Assembly (NCBI RefSeq): GCF_000150275.1
Contig: NW_002060944.1
Coordinates: 1,226,911 to 1,290,910 of the forward strand
Direction: 5' to 3'
DNA: 64,000 bases
Source of the DNA: Trichoplax adhaerens
Lineage: Eukaryota; Placozoa; Uniplacotomia; Trichoplacea; Trichoplacidae
Below are positions 12,259-21,843 of this stretch, one piece after another (position 1 is the first letter of the stretch; every line of letters starts with the position of its first letter). Position numbers and translations under genes: made by a program. The notes beneath the pieces are model-generated. The model made no database searches, was not told the DNA's origin, and saw only the letters and a program-made list of their open reading frames with translations.

Positions 12259-13922
12259 TTACTCAATCGATGCAGGAATATCTAAGCAAACCACTTTCTT
12301 CCCGGCTGAATTTTTCAATTCCCATCGAACGATTAACGTTACCTAAATAGTATAAAAATTAACAAGTTCAAATTGGAGATACGTTAATCCTTTGGGGCTA
12401 ATTTACCACGTCAAATGCAACTTTTGTTGAATTTAACTTTATAAGCGTGTACTCTGTACGATTAAAGATTAGACTACACTATGATTTAATATTCGCGTTA
12501 TTTGCGCTTGTAGTTTCTACTCCTTACAGCTGGATAGATTTTCTTGACAGGGATGATAGAGTGATACTTGTACATAGCACTCTTCTCCAAGGGGCACTTA
12601 ACGCCACTATTGCTACATCCGTTAGGATTGGGAAGTGGAAAAGGTATGGGCACACCTTCTAAGACTCCAAATACGACCGCTTGGATTTTCTTGATGCTCT
12701 CAGCTAGAGTAAAGAAATAGATGTATTACTTTCATAGTCCTATTTACCTATCTTAAAAATTCATCTCATTTTTTTAAGACTATAATACTACAGTGTACTA
12801 TCTATAAATGCATTTAACATCATATTATACACTAAGCCAATTGCATTTTCTACAGTATGGTTTATTCAAGAAGTTGAACTTTGGTTTAAAATTACTTACA
12901 AAGAATACATAATCTCAATACTAAAGTTATGGATTAATGCAGCTATTTATTCGATCGATTTTGGATTCACTGTCATTGTACCGACAGTAAAGGATTTAAG
13001 TTAACCATCAATGATTCTACTTTTACTAACTGATTAATACAATCGTCCTGCTGTCAATACAAATTTAACTTACAGTCGTTGCATAATTATTATTATTACT
13101 GATCAAGAATGAAACAAGTTATTAACAAAATTGTAATCCAATCAGCTAATCCTTTGATGTAAAAATGTACCGTAATTTTTTAACAAATAGTAATAGAACT
13201 GTAGCGTAGTAGTTGATATTGTACTTGTCCTCTGTAAAAGTACTTTGACTATACGACTAAAAAATAGTACGAGTACAGTGTGTTCAACTGTCCGTTTAGT
13301 ATTGGTGCTGGATCATTGCATTGCTCCTTTGCGTTTTGATTACATATTATTTTACAATCCATGATCCTTATCGTGTTCTACGTACATGGTGAAAAGTTGA
13401 TGGTAACGGTGACATTAGTTCCACGTTTCAAGATACAAGGTTGAGAGGTGCATGGATTAATTGAAAGCGATTTGACTTTTCCCACTTGAGAACCTGTGGT
13501 TGAAACAAAACATCAATTATAATTATGCAAATACCCCCAAATGATGATACTGTTGCCTAAAATGCTCCTTCCATGACTATACTATTACAGCACTGACAAT
13601 ATACTCCAATAACGAATACTCTAATTTCAATGCTAAAGTATCAATGACAACTTCTGCATATTCTTGACTACAGACAAGAAATGGACAATCATCCATATTA
13701 GCAGCATGACTATTGAATGCCACTTTGGATTGCAAGAATTTCAAATCGACTTGAGACAGAAATGGAAGCTTCTCTTAACCCTGCTCACAGTATCAAATGG
13801 ATGAACAAGACTAGTTGCTCTTTCTCCTTACCACAATCTCTATATCGAACATTATCTAATGCATAACAACTGCTAATAACCAAGATGATGAACAAGAACG
13901 AGCTAGCCATTCCTTGCGCCAT
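12259..13922 (-). CDS. NPC2: NPC intracellular cholesterol transporter 2 (ML domain)
   Basis: Four exons on the minus strand, read 13922-13832, 13493-13386, 12703-12528 and 12342-12259, give 459 nt and 152 aa (human NPC2 is 151). A signal peptide (MAQGMASSFLFIILVISSCY, cleavage near residue 21) precedes the ML domain. All six family cysteines are present at residues 30, 45, 50, 96, 103 and 144, which should form the three known disulfides. Signature stretches are INPCTSQPC, GVPIPFPLPNPNGC and VTLIVRWELK. N-glycosylation sequons sit at N57 and N63. NPC2 is a soluble lysosomal protein that takes cholesterol from lumenal membranes and hands it to NPC1. Splice phases are 1, 1 and 0 and every junction has GT-AG. 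The second intron (12704-13385) is the longest. The gene diverges from RPL10. Confidence 0.95.
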
Positions 13923-13946
13923 GATTGCTGCCGACCAATACTATAC

Positions 13947-13997
13947 TGACGTCACTTTCGAATGTAACACTTGTAGTGGAAGAGAGTCATCTGACGT
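13947..13997. promoter_or_regulatory. Two CRE-type sites upstream of NPC2
   Basis: A full palindromic cAMP-response element TGACGTCA lies at 13947-13954, 25 bp above the NPC2 start codon. A half-extended TGACGT follows at 13992-13997. Such sites bind CREB/ATF-type bZIP dimers. A role in NPC2 transcription is inferred from position only, and the site could fall within the 5' UTR. Confidence 0.45.
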
Positions 13998-15484
13998 CTC
14001 CCACGGCTCCCATTCAAGCTTCACCACTTCAACGTTTCAACCACTGTGACCAGTCAGCCAGTCATGGGCGACTCTGCCTGCACCACGTACCACCGTAAAC
14101 GTACTGTACGATGACATCATTTTCCTGGTAGGACCATAGTGTTGCTGCTGACAGCACCATCACCCTACTGAACCTAGTCACACGCAATGATGATCGAGTT
14201 CGCATTTTAGACCTTTACCGTTGTAGGACACGGATACAGTGAATTGTACTGTACTATACCAATGGGTGTACTGTACACTGTAGCCAATTATGATCAAGCT
14301 GCCATGGAGTTATTTGGTGGGGAAATATTCTATTCCTAGACATCGGATGATATCCATGGCCTGATTTAAAACAATGCCCAACTTAATACCAGCATGTGTA
14401 ATGGAAAGTACTGGCCAGGCTACACCAAGTAAGAGCTACAATATTGTAGAAGAAGAAGTCTTAGAAACAGCTTCTTCTATGTTGAAATGTGTGAAGTGAA
14501 AAACTGCTACGACGCTGTTGCTGGTGACAGCGTTGTTTATCTCGCATACTTGCTGCAGTTGTTCTACCCATCATTGATTGATTTTTTGAATTGATGTCTC
14601 TACCTCCCTACACTATGTCTCTACTCTATCACCAAACACTCATCTCTACTCTCCGCTAAAGTACTCACGATGTATTCAACATCAACATCAACTTTGGATG
14701 ACTGTCATGTGATCCAGTTGCTACGGACAGAAAAATGGATGACAATTACTGCACTGTACTGCACAGTATACTGATTGAAAGTTGATCAGCAGTAGTGTTA
14801 CCTTTACAGTATTCATTCTCTTTCAATTTTCAACATATTTTACTTGAAACTTCAGTCAAGTTTCACGCAAATAGATCATTACAATGTTGAGCCATCGCCT
14901 CTTGATGTTATTGCTAATTCTTACCGCAGTATTGAGTTATTTTATTTCTTTTTCGAAAATTCTTAACACAGTACAAGCTACTAGTACAAGCCATCTCTCA
15001 GTCACTTGTAACAAGGCTGAAGGGACAGTCAATAAGAGAAGTCTGTACGTCTGTACATCTGTACTCTGTACCATGATCCTAGATAGACGTACGGATGGAT
15101 GCTTCCTGAAGAAAAAAGCCTCTGCCAGCGGACAGCGGACAGCCGACAGCATGACACAGCATGATGGACCAGTCTGATATTGAGGGTCCTCCCTCACTCT
15201 TCTTGACCGGTGATATTGTGTTCGCTCTCTATTTGTGCTAGGCAAGATATGATTAAGTACTGTACCATGGTTTTCTTTTACTGTACTCGCTAGCAAAAAT
15301 GATGATTTAGTAGTGCCTGCCGCCAGTTGAAATCATAGAGGTAAGAAAAAAAACACAGAGTGGCTAATTTACCCTACGCAGTAATGGTTGAATTTGCCCT
15401 TCTACCGTTCTGTGTAGGGCCAAGCATATTGCGCATGCTCTAGAACGCACTCCTTCTCAACTGCGCACTCGCACAAAAATGGAC
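13998..15484. other. Intergenic between divergent NPC2 and RPL10
   Basis: No gene is firmly supported. An open frame at 14884-15177 (+) starts with a hydrophobic, signal-like stretch (LLMLLLILTAVLSYFI) and contains five Cys with dibasic pairs, so a small secreted peptide is conceivable, but no family is recognised. Short palindromic words of the type TACTGTAC/GTACAGTA are frequent. A foldback AGAAGAAG / CTTCTTCT sits near 14450-14478. A short purine-rich repeat with CGGACAG words lies near 15125-15160. Confidence 0.5.
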
Positions 15485-15579
15485 TATAAATGCTTCGTCT
15501 TAGATCTTATACTCTTCCTCTTGTACTGTACATGTAGTTGACGGCGGAGCTCCTAGTGTGGTGGCGATATCAATTTTAG
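15485..15579 (+). promoter_or_regulatory. RPL10 core promoter (TATA box, TOP-like start) and non-coding first exon
   Basis: TATAAA at 15485-15490 is followed 27 bp later by a pyrimidine run beginning with C at 15512 (CTCTTCCTC). That is the expected arrangement for a 5' terminal oligopyrimidine mRNA, the class through which ribosomal-protein translation is controlled by mTOR/LARP1. The exon ends at 15579 before a strong donor (GTAAGC). The acceptor joining it to the coding exon near 16591 is not certain: AG at 16589-16590, directly before the ATG, is one option and AG near 16548 another. Confidence 0.7.
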
Positions 15580-16590
15580 GTAAGCTGTTAAAATCCTAAT
15601 GGAATCTTCAATCTGTCGATGCATCCATGATTGATAGCGTAAAAAAGATTTAGAGAATAGAATTTTACATCAATTTGTCATGTTAGTTTCCATTGATCGG
15701 AATAATCAGCAAAGTTCGTTCTTGAATCAAATTCATCATTGAATCGATGCATACACCACCACACCGGTAGGCATACAGTAGGACTTGATACAAATCAAAG
15801 TGCCATAGACTGAAAGTTAGTTAATCCACACACGTCGATGTCTTCTTCAACGGCAAATTATATCTACATGTCGACACTAGATTTTAGGAAGGCAAAGTTG
15901 ATATTATTTTCTAGAGTTATCTACAGTATATAATGTTATCATGGATACCAAATCACTTACGAGCGTCGCTTGTAACCAATGCTCACTACAGTCACTATGG
16001 ACGGCACTTGTGCAATATCCTTTTCTTGCTCTATCGTTCAGTATTCAAAATATGATGAGTCACGGATGAGTCAGTAACTTACAAAGTCGAATGTTGTGAT
16101 ATTATAGCCAGAAAGTGTGCCATCTGCGTATCATTTCATCTACTCGGACTTGTTGTCTGCCAATCCACAGAAATTGACAATTCTCCAATTAGTTATCAAC
16201 GCTAAAACGTAATTCGTATCAGTAAGTTTCCATGCTTGTTGTATTCTACTGTACTGGAATGATTTGTAAAATGGCATCCAAGTACATTGATTTTTTTGAC
16301 TTGATTTATTTATAAACAGGAAAGGTATCGAGATAGTTTTACTTATTCACAACAGTTGATAGGCTAAAAGTTGCTGGTGCTCTCATCCGTTTAGCAGTGG
16401 ATGACATCAATGTATACTTTGCAGTATTATTTTCTTGTAGACTCGAGATTTATAACCACAGTTACATTGCTGACTTTGAAACGAAAATTTTTTTCAATGA
16501 ATTCTGTTGTTGACGGCAAGATGAACTCAACATTTCTAATTTCAATAGGTTCTACGTCCAAAAGTTTTTTTATAATACTTGCCTATCAAG

Positions 16591-18243
16591 ATGGGTCGTC
16601 GTCCAGCCCGATGGTAAAGGAATGATTGCTAATATTACAATAATTACCTTTTGCTATCATACCGTAAACTCTGCTTCTTAAGAAAATCTCAATAGACGAA
16701 AAAATACTGTGCTGAAATGGTTATGAAGCAGTTTGTAAAGTGTTACTAACAAGTTGATTTCGTTTGCAGCTATCGTTATTGCAAGAATAAAGCATACCCT
16801 AAATCGCGTTTCTGTCGTGGTGTCCCAGGTGAGTGATCGTCTATGATAAGCTCAACGGTAATAACATCTGCATAAACATTTATTTTTTTTCAATACGTTA
16901 CTGCTTGCTTATGTAGTATCTAACATTATGTCGTAGTAGTGCCAGCGATCTATGCGTAAAGTAGTACTATATTGTACTGGTAGTTTTCCATCAGATTACA
17001 TTCTTTGGTAAGATGATCGTTTTTATTGACTGGAAGAAGCAATGCATATAGCAGGCCAATGTTGTTCTGTAACCCACTTTTAAGATTTTGTCAATATTCG
17101 GAAATTGCTGCAAGCGAATGCAGATATTAAGATATTATCATATACTCTTATGTGCTCGTTGATATTTTGTGCCATATTAATAACCTTATGCAAAACGAAA
17201 TAACTATTAATCATTGTAATCCGTTATTTATGAACCTCAATAGATCCCAAAATTCGCATCTACGATCTGGGTCGTAAAAAGGCTAATGTAGAAGACTTTC
17301 CAACATGCATCCATTTGGTATCAGATGAGTTTGAGCAGTTGTCAAGCGAAGCGTTAGAAGCAGCTCGTATCTGTTGCAACAAGTACATGGTAAAGTACAC
17401 CGCGAAAGATCAATTTCATATCCGTATACGTGTCCATCCTTTCCATGTTTTACGTATTAACAAGATGTTGTCGTGCGCCGGTGCCGATAGGTAGGAATCT
17501 CCTTCCAAAATTGACATACACCTATAGATCGTAGTAGTCTCTTACCATCAGAAAGTCTACTTGGCATGATAACGGAAAAGTCATGCCGCACTTTCTCAAA
17601 GTTTTAGCAATATAAACTCTCATGAATGGTAATCGTTAGTAGTTACACTAGTGAAAGTGAAATAGAATTGTCCGGACTATATTAACATTAGCCCGATCTG
17701 TTGGTCTTTGCCTACTAAAATCATAGATACTCTAATTTAGTTAATGACATGGTGTTTATTCCATTAGATTGCAAACAGGTATGCGTGGTGCCTTTGGTAA
17801 ACCTTACGGCACTGTAGCTCGTGTAAAAATCGGACAGCCTCTTATCTCAATCAGGACAAAAGATAATCACCAAGCTAAGGCTATTGAAGCTTTAAGACGT
17901 GCTAAATTTAAGTTCCCTGGACGCCAAAAGGTAACAATCTCCTCGATTATAAACAAATAACAACAATAGTTACCGATCATCCGTTTTTTGTTGTTTAATC
18001 TACGAGTATCTGTATAAGCTGATTGAACTATCAATACAGATGACATTGCAAGTATGGTTATTTATTAAATCCTTCTTTGATATTTTAAAGATTTATGTTT
18101 CTAAGAAATGGGGATTTACTAAATGGGATAAAGAAGACTATTTACAGATGCAGCAAGATGGTAAATTGCTATCTGACGGTGTTGGTTGTCAGTATTTGAA
18201 GGATCATGGTCCCTTATCTGCATGGATGGCTCGCCAGCATTAA
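16591..18243 (+). CDS. RPL10: 60S ribosomal protein L10 (uL16)
   Basis: Five coding exons (16591-16613, 16770-16828, 17244-17490, 17768-17930, 18091-18243) total 645 nt and 214 aa, the same length as human RPL10. The protein begins [20 protein letters not shown] and carries the conserved [39 protein letters not shown] and SKKWGFTKW stretches. It is a large-subunit protein near the peptidyl transferase centre and is loaded late, in the cytoplasm. Phases at the junctions are 2, 1, 2 and 0, all with GT-AG. It is the most conserved gene in the window, and a good anchor for the species' codon and intron style. Intron 3 (16829-17243) and intron 4 (17491-17767) are long enough to host snoRNAs, but none is clear. 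Confidence 0.98.
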
Positions 18244-18316
18244 GTGAATGGCTGTTAACCAGTTTTACGTCATTCCGTGAAGCTATCGAAAATTGTTGTA
18301 AAAATGCATCGGTTAC

Positions 18317-18322
18317 AATAAA
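18317..18322 (+). terminator. Probable RPL10 polyadenylation signal
   Basis: AATAAA lies 74 nt past the RPL10 stop codon and is followed by T-rich sequence (GTTTACCTGTTAAATG). Position and hexamer fit a cleavage/polyadenylation signal for a short 3' UTR. Confidence 0.7.
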
Positions 18323-19660
18323 GTTTACCTGTTAAATGAAGATACTCTATGTTTATTAATAGCAATTAGATGACATGAATGCAATACTAGTGGTTACAGC
18401 TAGCAACTTTGTACTGCATGTCGGATATTGTTGCTTTACTGCATACTTTAGTAATGGTACAGGAAAAGAGACCTTCGTAAGATATTTACAAGTTAAAAGC
18501 TCAGTTAGTTTCAAACTATATTGTTCGTGTAATTTAGTGAGCCTACGCACAGTAGAATACTGTGTCCAATCAGGATTAGTGAGTAAAGTTCTACTGTGAT
18601 AGGATATCGCAGAAGTATTAGTACTTTCGATTTAGGTACTCCAGCGAAGTTGCAATAGCACGAATTAATACCAATATGTTTGTACTTGATGGAAAATTCC
18701 AATGGCTGAATGACCCTAAATGCTCGCTACTTTGCATGATGTCTTTAGAGTCCAGTGTAGGTGCTACAGTACATACGTAAAGAAAGAAGAGAGTTACTGT
18801 TAAACGCAGGCTGCTCAAGCTAGATCTGTGAGCCCACGGCAATTATCTGTATGAGTCTGAGTCTGACTGCAAGCATCAAACAAATAGCCAGGAAAGTGTC
18901 TGGCAGTCAAACTTGGCAGAAATAGAAACTCTACAAATTTGGTCACACATTTTCCAAGGAATAGCCACAGATTTACTTTCCTTGGGTGCTGCAACTCTAG
19001 AACTACTGTACTATACTTTATACAGCCTGATGTATTCTCAGCTAAGCCGTACATGACTACTAAGACGCTAACACGCCTGGCGTGTAAGCCCGGCTATAAA
19101 GTGATATCAACAATCTTTATAGCTTACAACTTGTATTACCGATCTGATCAATCCTAGGATTGTCAAAAATTTCCAGGTTGACTTGTAAAGCCTTTAAGGT
19201 TCGAGGTTGAGCATTGACCATCACAATATCATTGGAGTCAGGAGAGCATGCAGATTACAAATTTACTTTTGAAAACTTATTCAATTTCAGTAACTTCCTA
19301 ATGCGATATTTTCATGAAGCGCTATTGGTAGCTGTCGACAGCTAGCCTAACCAGGAACTTCAAGGAAAACTATTTCTCTTTAGAAGTCCCTATCGCAGCC
19401 ATAGAGGTGTTTTTCTTTAGCTCTGCAGTAGTCCTCGATGGGTGTAACACTGCTACAGTATCGACAGTATATATGTTCTAGTATAGCACTATTTCATTTT
19501 TTTGAAGTATCAAAAATCGAAATGGTAATATGGACAGGCTTAATTAATGGGAAATCAGTTTGCGCTGAGTTGAAAGGGCTTAATATTGCCAATGGACGGA
19601 TACCAATTGATATTGGTCCATTTATCGGAGGTAGAAGTTAGCCTATGATAGAACTAACAG
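18323..19660. other. Intergenic downstream of RPL10
   Basis: I see no supported gene. Several short frames are open on both strands (for example 18815-19054 - and 19438-19641 +), but none shows a recognised domain or consistent splice sites. A single T-loop-like word at 19197 (GGTTCGAGGTT) has no matching acceptor stem or A box. Confidence 0.5.
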
Positions 19661-20769
19661 GGACTACTGTAGAATAAATTCTACCCTAAAACTCCCACCT
19701 CCACATCCCCTACTCTTACTTTAGAACGCATATCTCTACACCCCTTCTCTTACTTTAGAATGCACATCTCGATATCCCTACTCTTACTTTAGAATGCACA
19801 CCTCGATATCCCTACTCTTACTTTAGAATGCACATCTCGATATCCCTACTCTTACTTTAGAATGCACATCTCGATATCCCTACTCTTACTTTAGAATGCA
19901 CATCTCCATATCCCTACTCTTACTTTAGAATGCACATCTCGATATCCCTACTCTTACTTTAGAATGCACATCTCGATATCCCTACTCTTACTTTAGAATG
20001 CACGTCTCGATATCTCTACTCTTACTTTAGAATGCACGTCTCGATATCTCTACTCTTACTTTAGAATGCACGTCTCGATATCCCTACTCTTACTTTAGAA
20101 TGCACATCTCGATATCCCTACTCTTACTTTAGAATGCACGTCTCGATATCTCTACTCTTACTTTAGAATGCACATCTCGATATCCCTACTCTTACTTTAG
20201 AATGCACATCTCGATATCCCTACTCTTACTTTAGAATGCACGTCTCGATATCTCTACTCTTACTTTAGAATGCACGTCTCGATATCCCTACTCTTACTTT
20301 AGAATGCACATCTCGATATCCCTACTCTTACTTTAGAATGCACATCTCGATATCCCTACTCTTACTTTAGAATGCACGTCTCGATATCCCTACTCTTACT
20401 TTAGAATGCACGTCTCGATATCCCTACTCTTACTTTAGAATGCACATCTCGATATCCCTACTCTTACTTTAGAATGCACATCTCGATATCCCTACTCTTA
20501 CTTTAGAATGCACATCTCGATATCCCTACTCTTACTTTAGAATGCACATCGCCACATCCCTACTCTTAATTTAGAATGCACATCTCGATATCCCTACTCT
20601 TACTTTAGAATGCACATCTCCATATCCCTACTCTTACGTTAGAATGCACATCGCCACATCTCTACTCTTGCTTTAGAATACACATATGCAGTATATTATA
20701 TAAAGTAAGAGTGAGGTAGAAGTGGAGATGAGAGTTTACTCTAGGATAAAATTGCTTCTTGAGCAGTCC
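19661..20769. mobile_element. Candidate MITE-like element with a minisatellite interior
   Basis: The left flank of the 34-bp array (about 19661-19724) and its right flank (about 20702-20769) are imperfect inverted copies of each other. Shared pieces, read inward from either end, are GGACTACT (right end AGCAGTCC), a TAGAATAAATT-like stretch, a CTCCCACCTCCAC-like stretch, and ACTCTTACTTTA next to the array. Together they give about 60-bp terminal inverted repeats around a non-coding interior. That structure suggests a non-autonomous DNA element whose interior expanded as a minisatellite. No transposase is present and target-site duplications are not clear. Confidence 0.5.
19711..20689. repeat. 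34-bp minisatellite, about 29 copies
   Basis: The unit reads TACTCTTACTTTAGAATGCA followed by CATCTCGATATCCC (34 bp) and repeats head to tail with few changes. Two main variants alternate: CACATCTCGATATCCC and CACGTCTCGATATCTC. Edge units are more diverged (CGCCACATC, CATATC forms), as expected when an array turns over from its middle. No reading frame survives through the array. Confidence 0.95.
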
Positions 20770-21261
20770 GTGGACCTAATGTACAGTACTAGCAGTAGTA
20801 GTCCTGTATTCCTAAACAGCCACAGAGGTAGTCATCGTGTACAGTACACTAGCGTACACAAGGATGCACCATGGTCTGCAACTCGACTGTCCGTCCGCGA
20901 GTCCGGTAGAGTTCCTTGCACACCTGATGACACGGAGAAGGTCTAGGGTACTGCGTAGAACTATATCTAATGAGGTATACGATTCTCTAATATTTATGCA
21001 ATAGTACGGCGACTCGCTTAAAAAGCGCTTCACGGACCTAAACGGCCTGGTGTGATGAGGTAACCTTGGAGTTTTATTCACCTACCTCTGGATACTGGAG
21101 TGGATGCTAGGATAAAATCGCGTTTTAAGCTCATTTGGCTTCTTTCTATTGTAATTCTAGTACTATTTGATGTTTCAAGTTGAGTGAATACTTCAGGGGT
21201 ATTGGTTACAGTAGAAGCAACTTCTTCCTCATCGAGGATCAATGCTCTATCAAGTGGAAAT
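20770..21261. other. Intergenic / promoter region of SNX14
   Basis: No coding exon is supported. A stretch near 21100-21130 (GCTAGGATAAAATCGC) resembles the right edge of the minisatellite element (CTCTAGGATAAAATTGC near 20740), which hints at a second remnant of that family. The SNX14 promoter should lie here, but no TATA box stands out. Confidence 0.45.
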
Positions 21262-21812
21262 ATGGTATTACTGAATGGCAACCAAATCCATGATGGCCTA
21301 CTTTTTGTGGCTATCATGTTGCTATTCCTAACCTTTACGTTATCCATGTAAGGCAACAAAAAAACATAAATAGTAATATTAAGCAGCACTAATTATATGG
21401 ATGGAGCTGTCCATTTGAATTGGATTCCAATTCTTCTTGCTCCTTTTCAATTTTAATTGGATAACAATGTTGTCCATTTCTTCATAATATAAACAGTCGT
21501 ATCCATCTACTCATTGGTTTATGGGTCGCTGGGCTTGGATTTTATGCTAGTCTATCATGTTACAGGTATGCTCTTAAAAGTACAACTACTGATTAACTTT
21601 CATAGTCAAGAAATATTGACCTTGTTCACTCCTTGTTTTTGCTGTCGTAAATGATTATTCACACCTTCTATGCTTGATTTATCTTTTCCATCGTCTTTCT
21701 CTAGCACATACCGACATTTAACTGAGGTGATCATGCTAACGAGAAAGAAGAAGGTAAGCGTACAATACCTTTTAGTGCGATCAATGTTGGCAGCCTTGAT
21801 TAATACGCCTAG

Positions 21813-21843
<31 letters not shown>

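Noticed and set aside
12447-12662. 71-aa plus-strand frame
   Set aside because: Antisense to NPC2 exon 3 (12528-12703), which carries the conserved GVPIPFPLPNPNGC stretch on the other strand.
14937-15296. 119-aa minus-strand frame opposite 14884-15177
   Set aside because: It has an arginine-rich composition typical of a shadow or chance frame, with no partner exons and no recognised domain.
19190-19215. tRNA-like T-loop word GGTTCGAGGTT
   Set aside because: It lacks the CC of a B box, an upstream A box and a closing acceptor stem.
21105-21186. Membrane-helix-like reading (LIWLLSIVILVLF) on the plus strand as an earlier SNX14 exon
   Set aside because: No donor gives the phase needed for the exon at 21497, and SNX14 already has its two helices from 21262-21347 and 21497-21565.
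21078-21389. 103-aa frame on the minus strand upstream of SNX14
   Set aside because: It overlaps the real first coding exon of SNX14 on the plus strand (21262-21347), whose translation continues in phase into the second membrane helix. The minus frame shows no domain.
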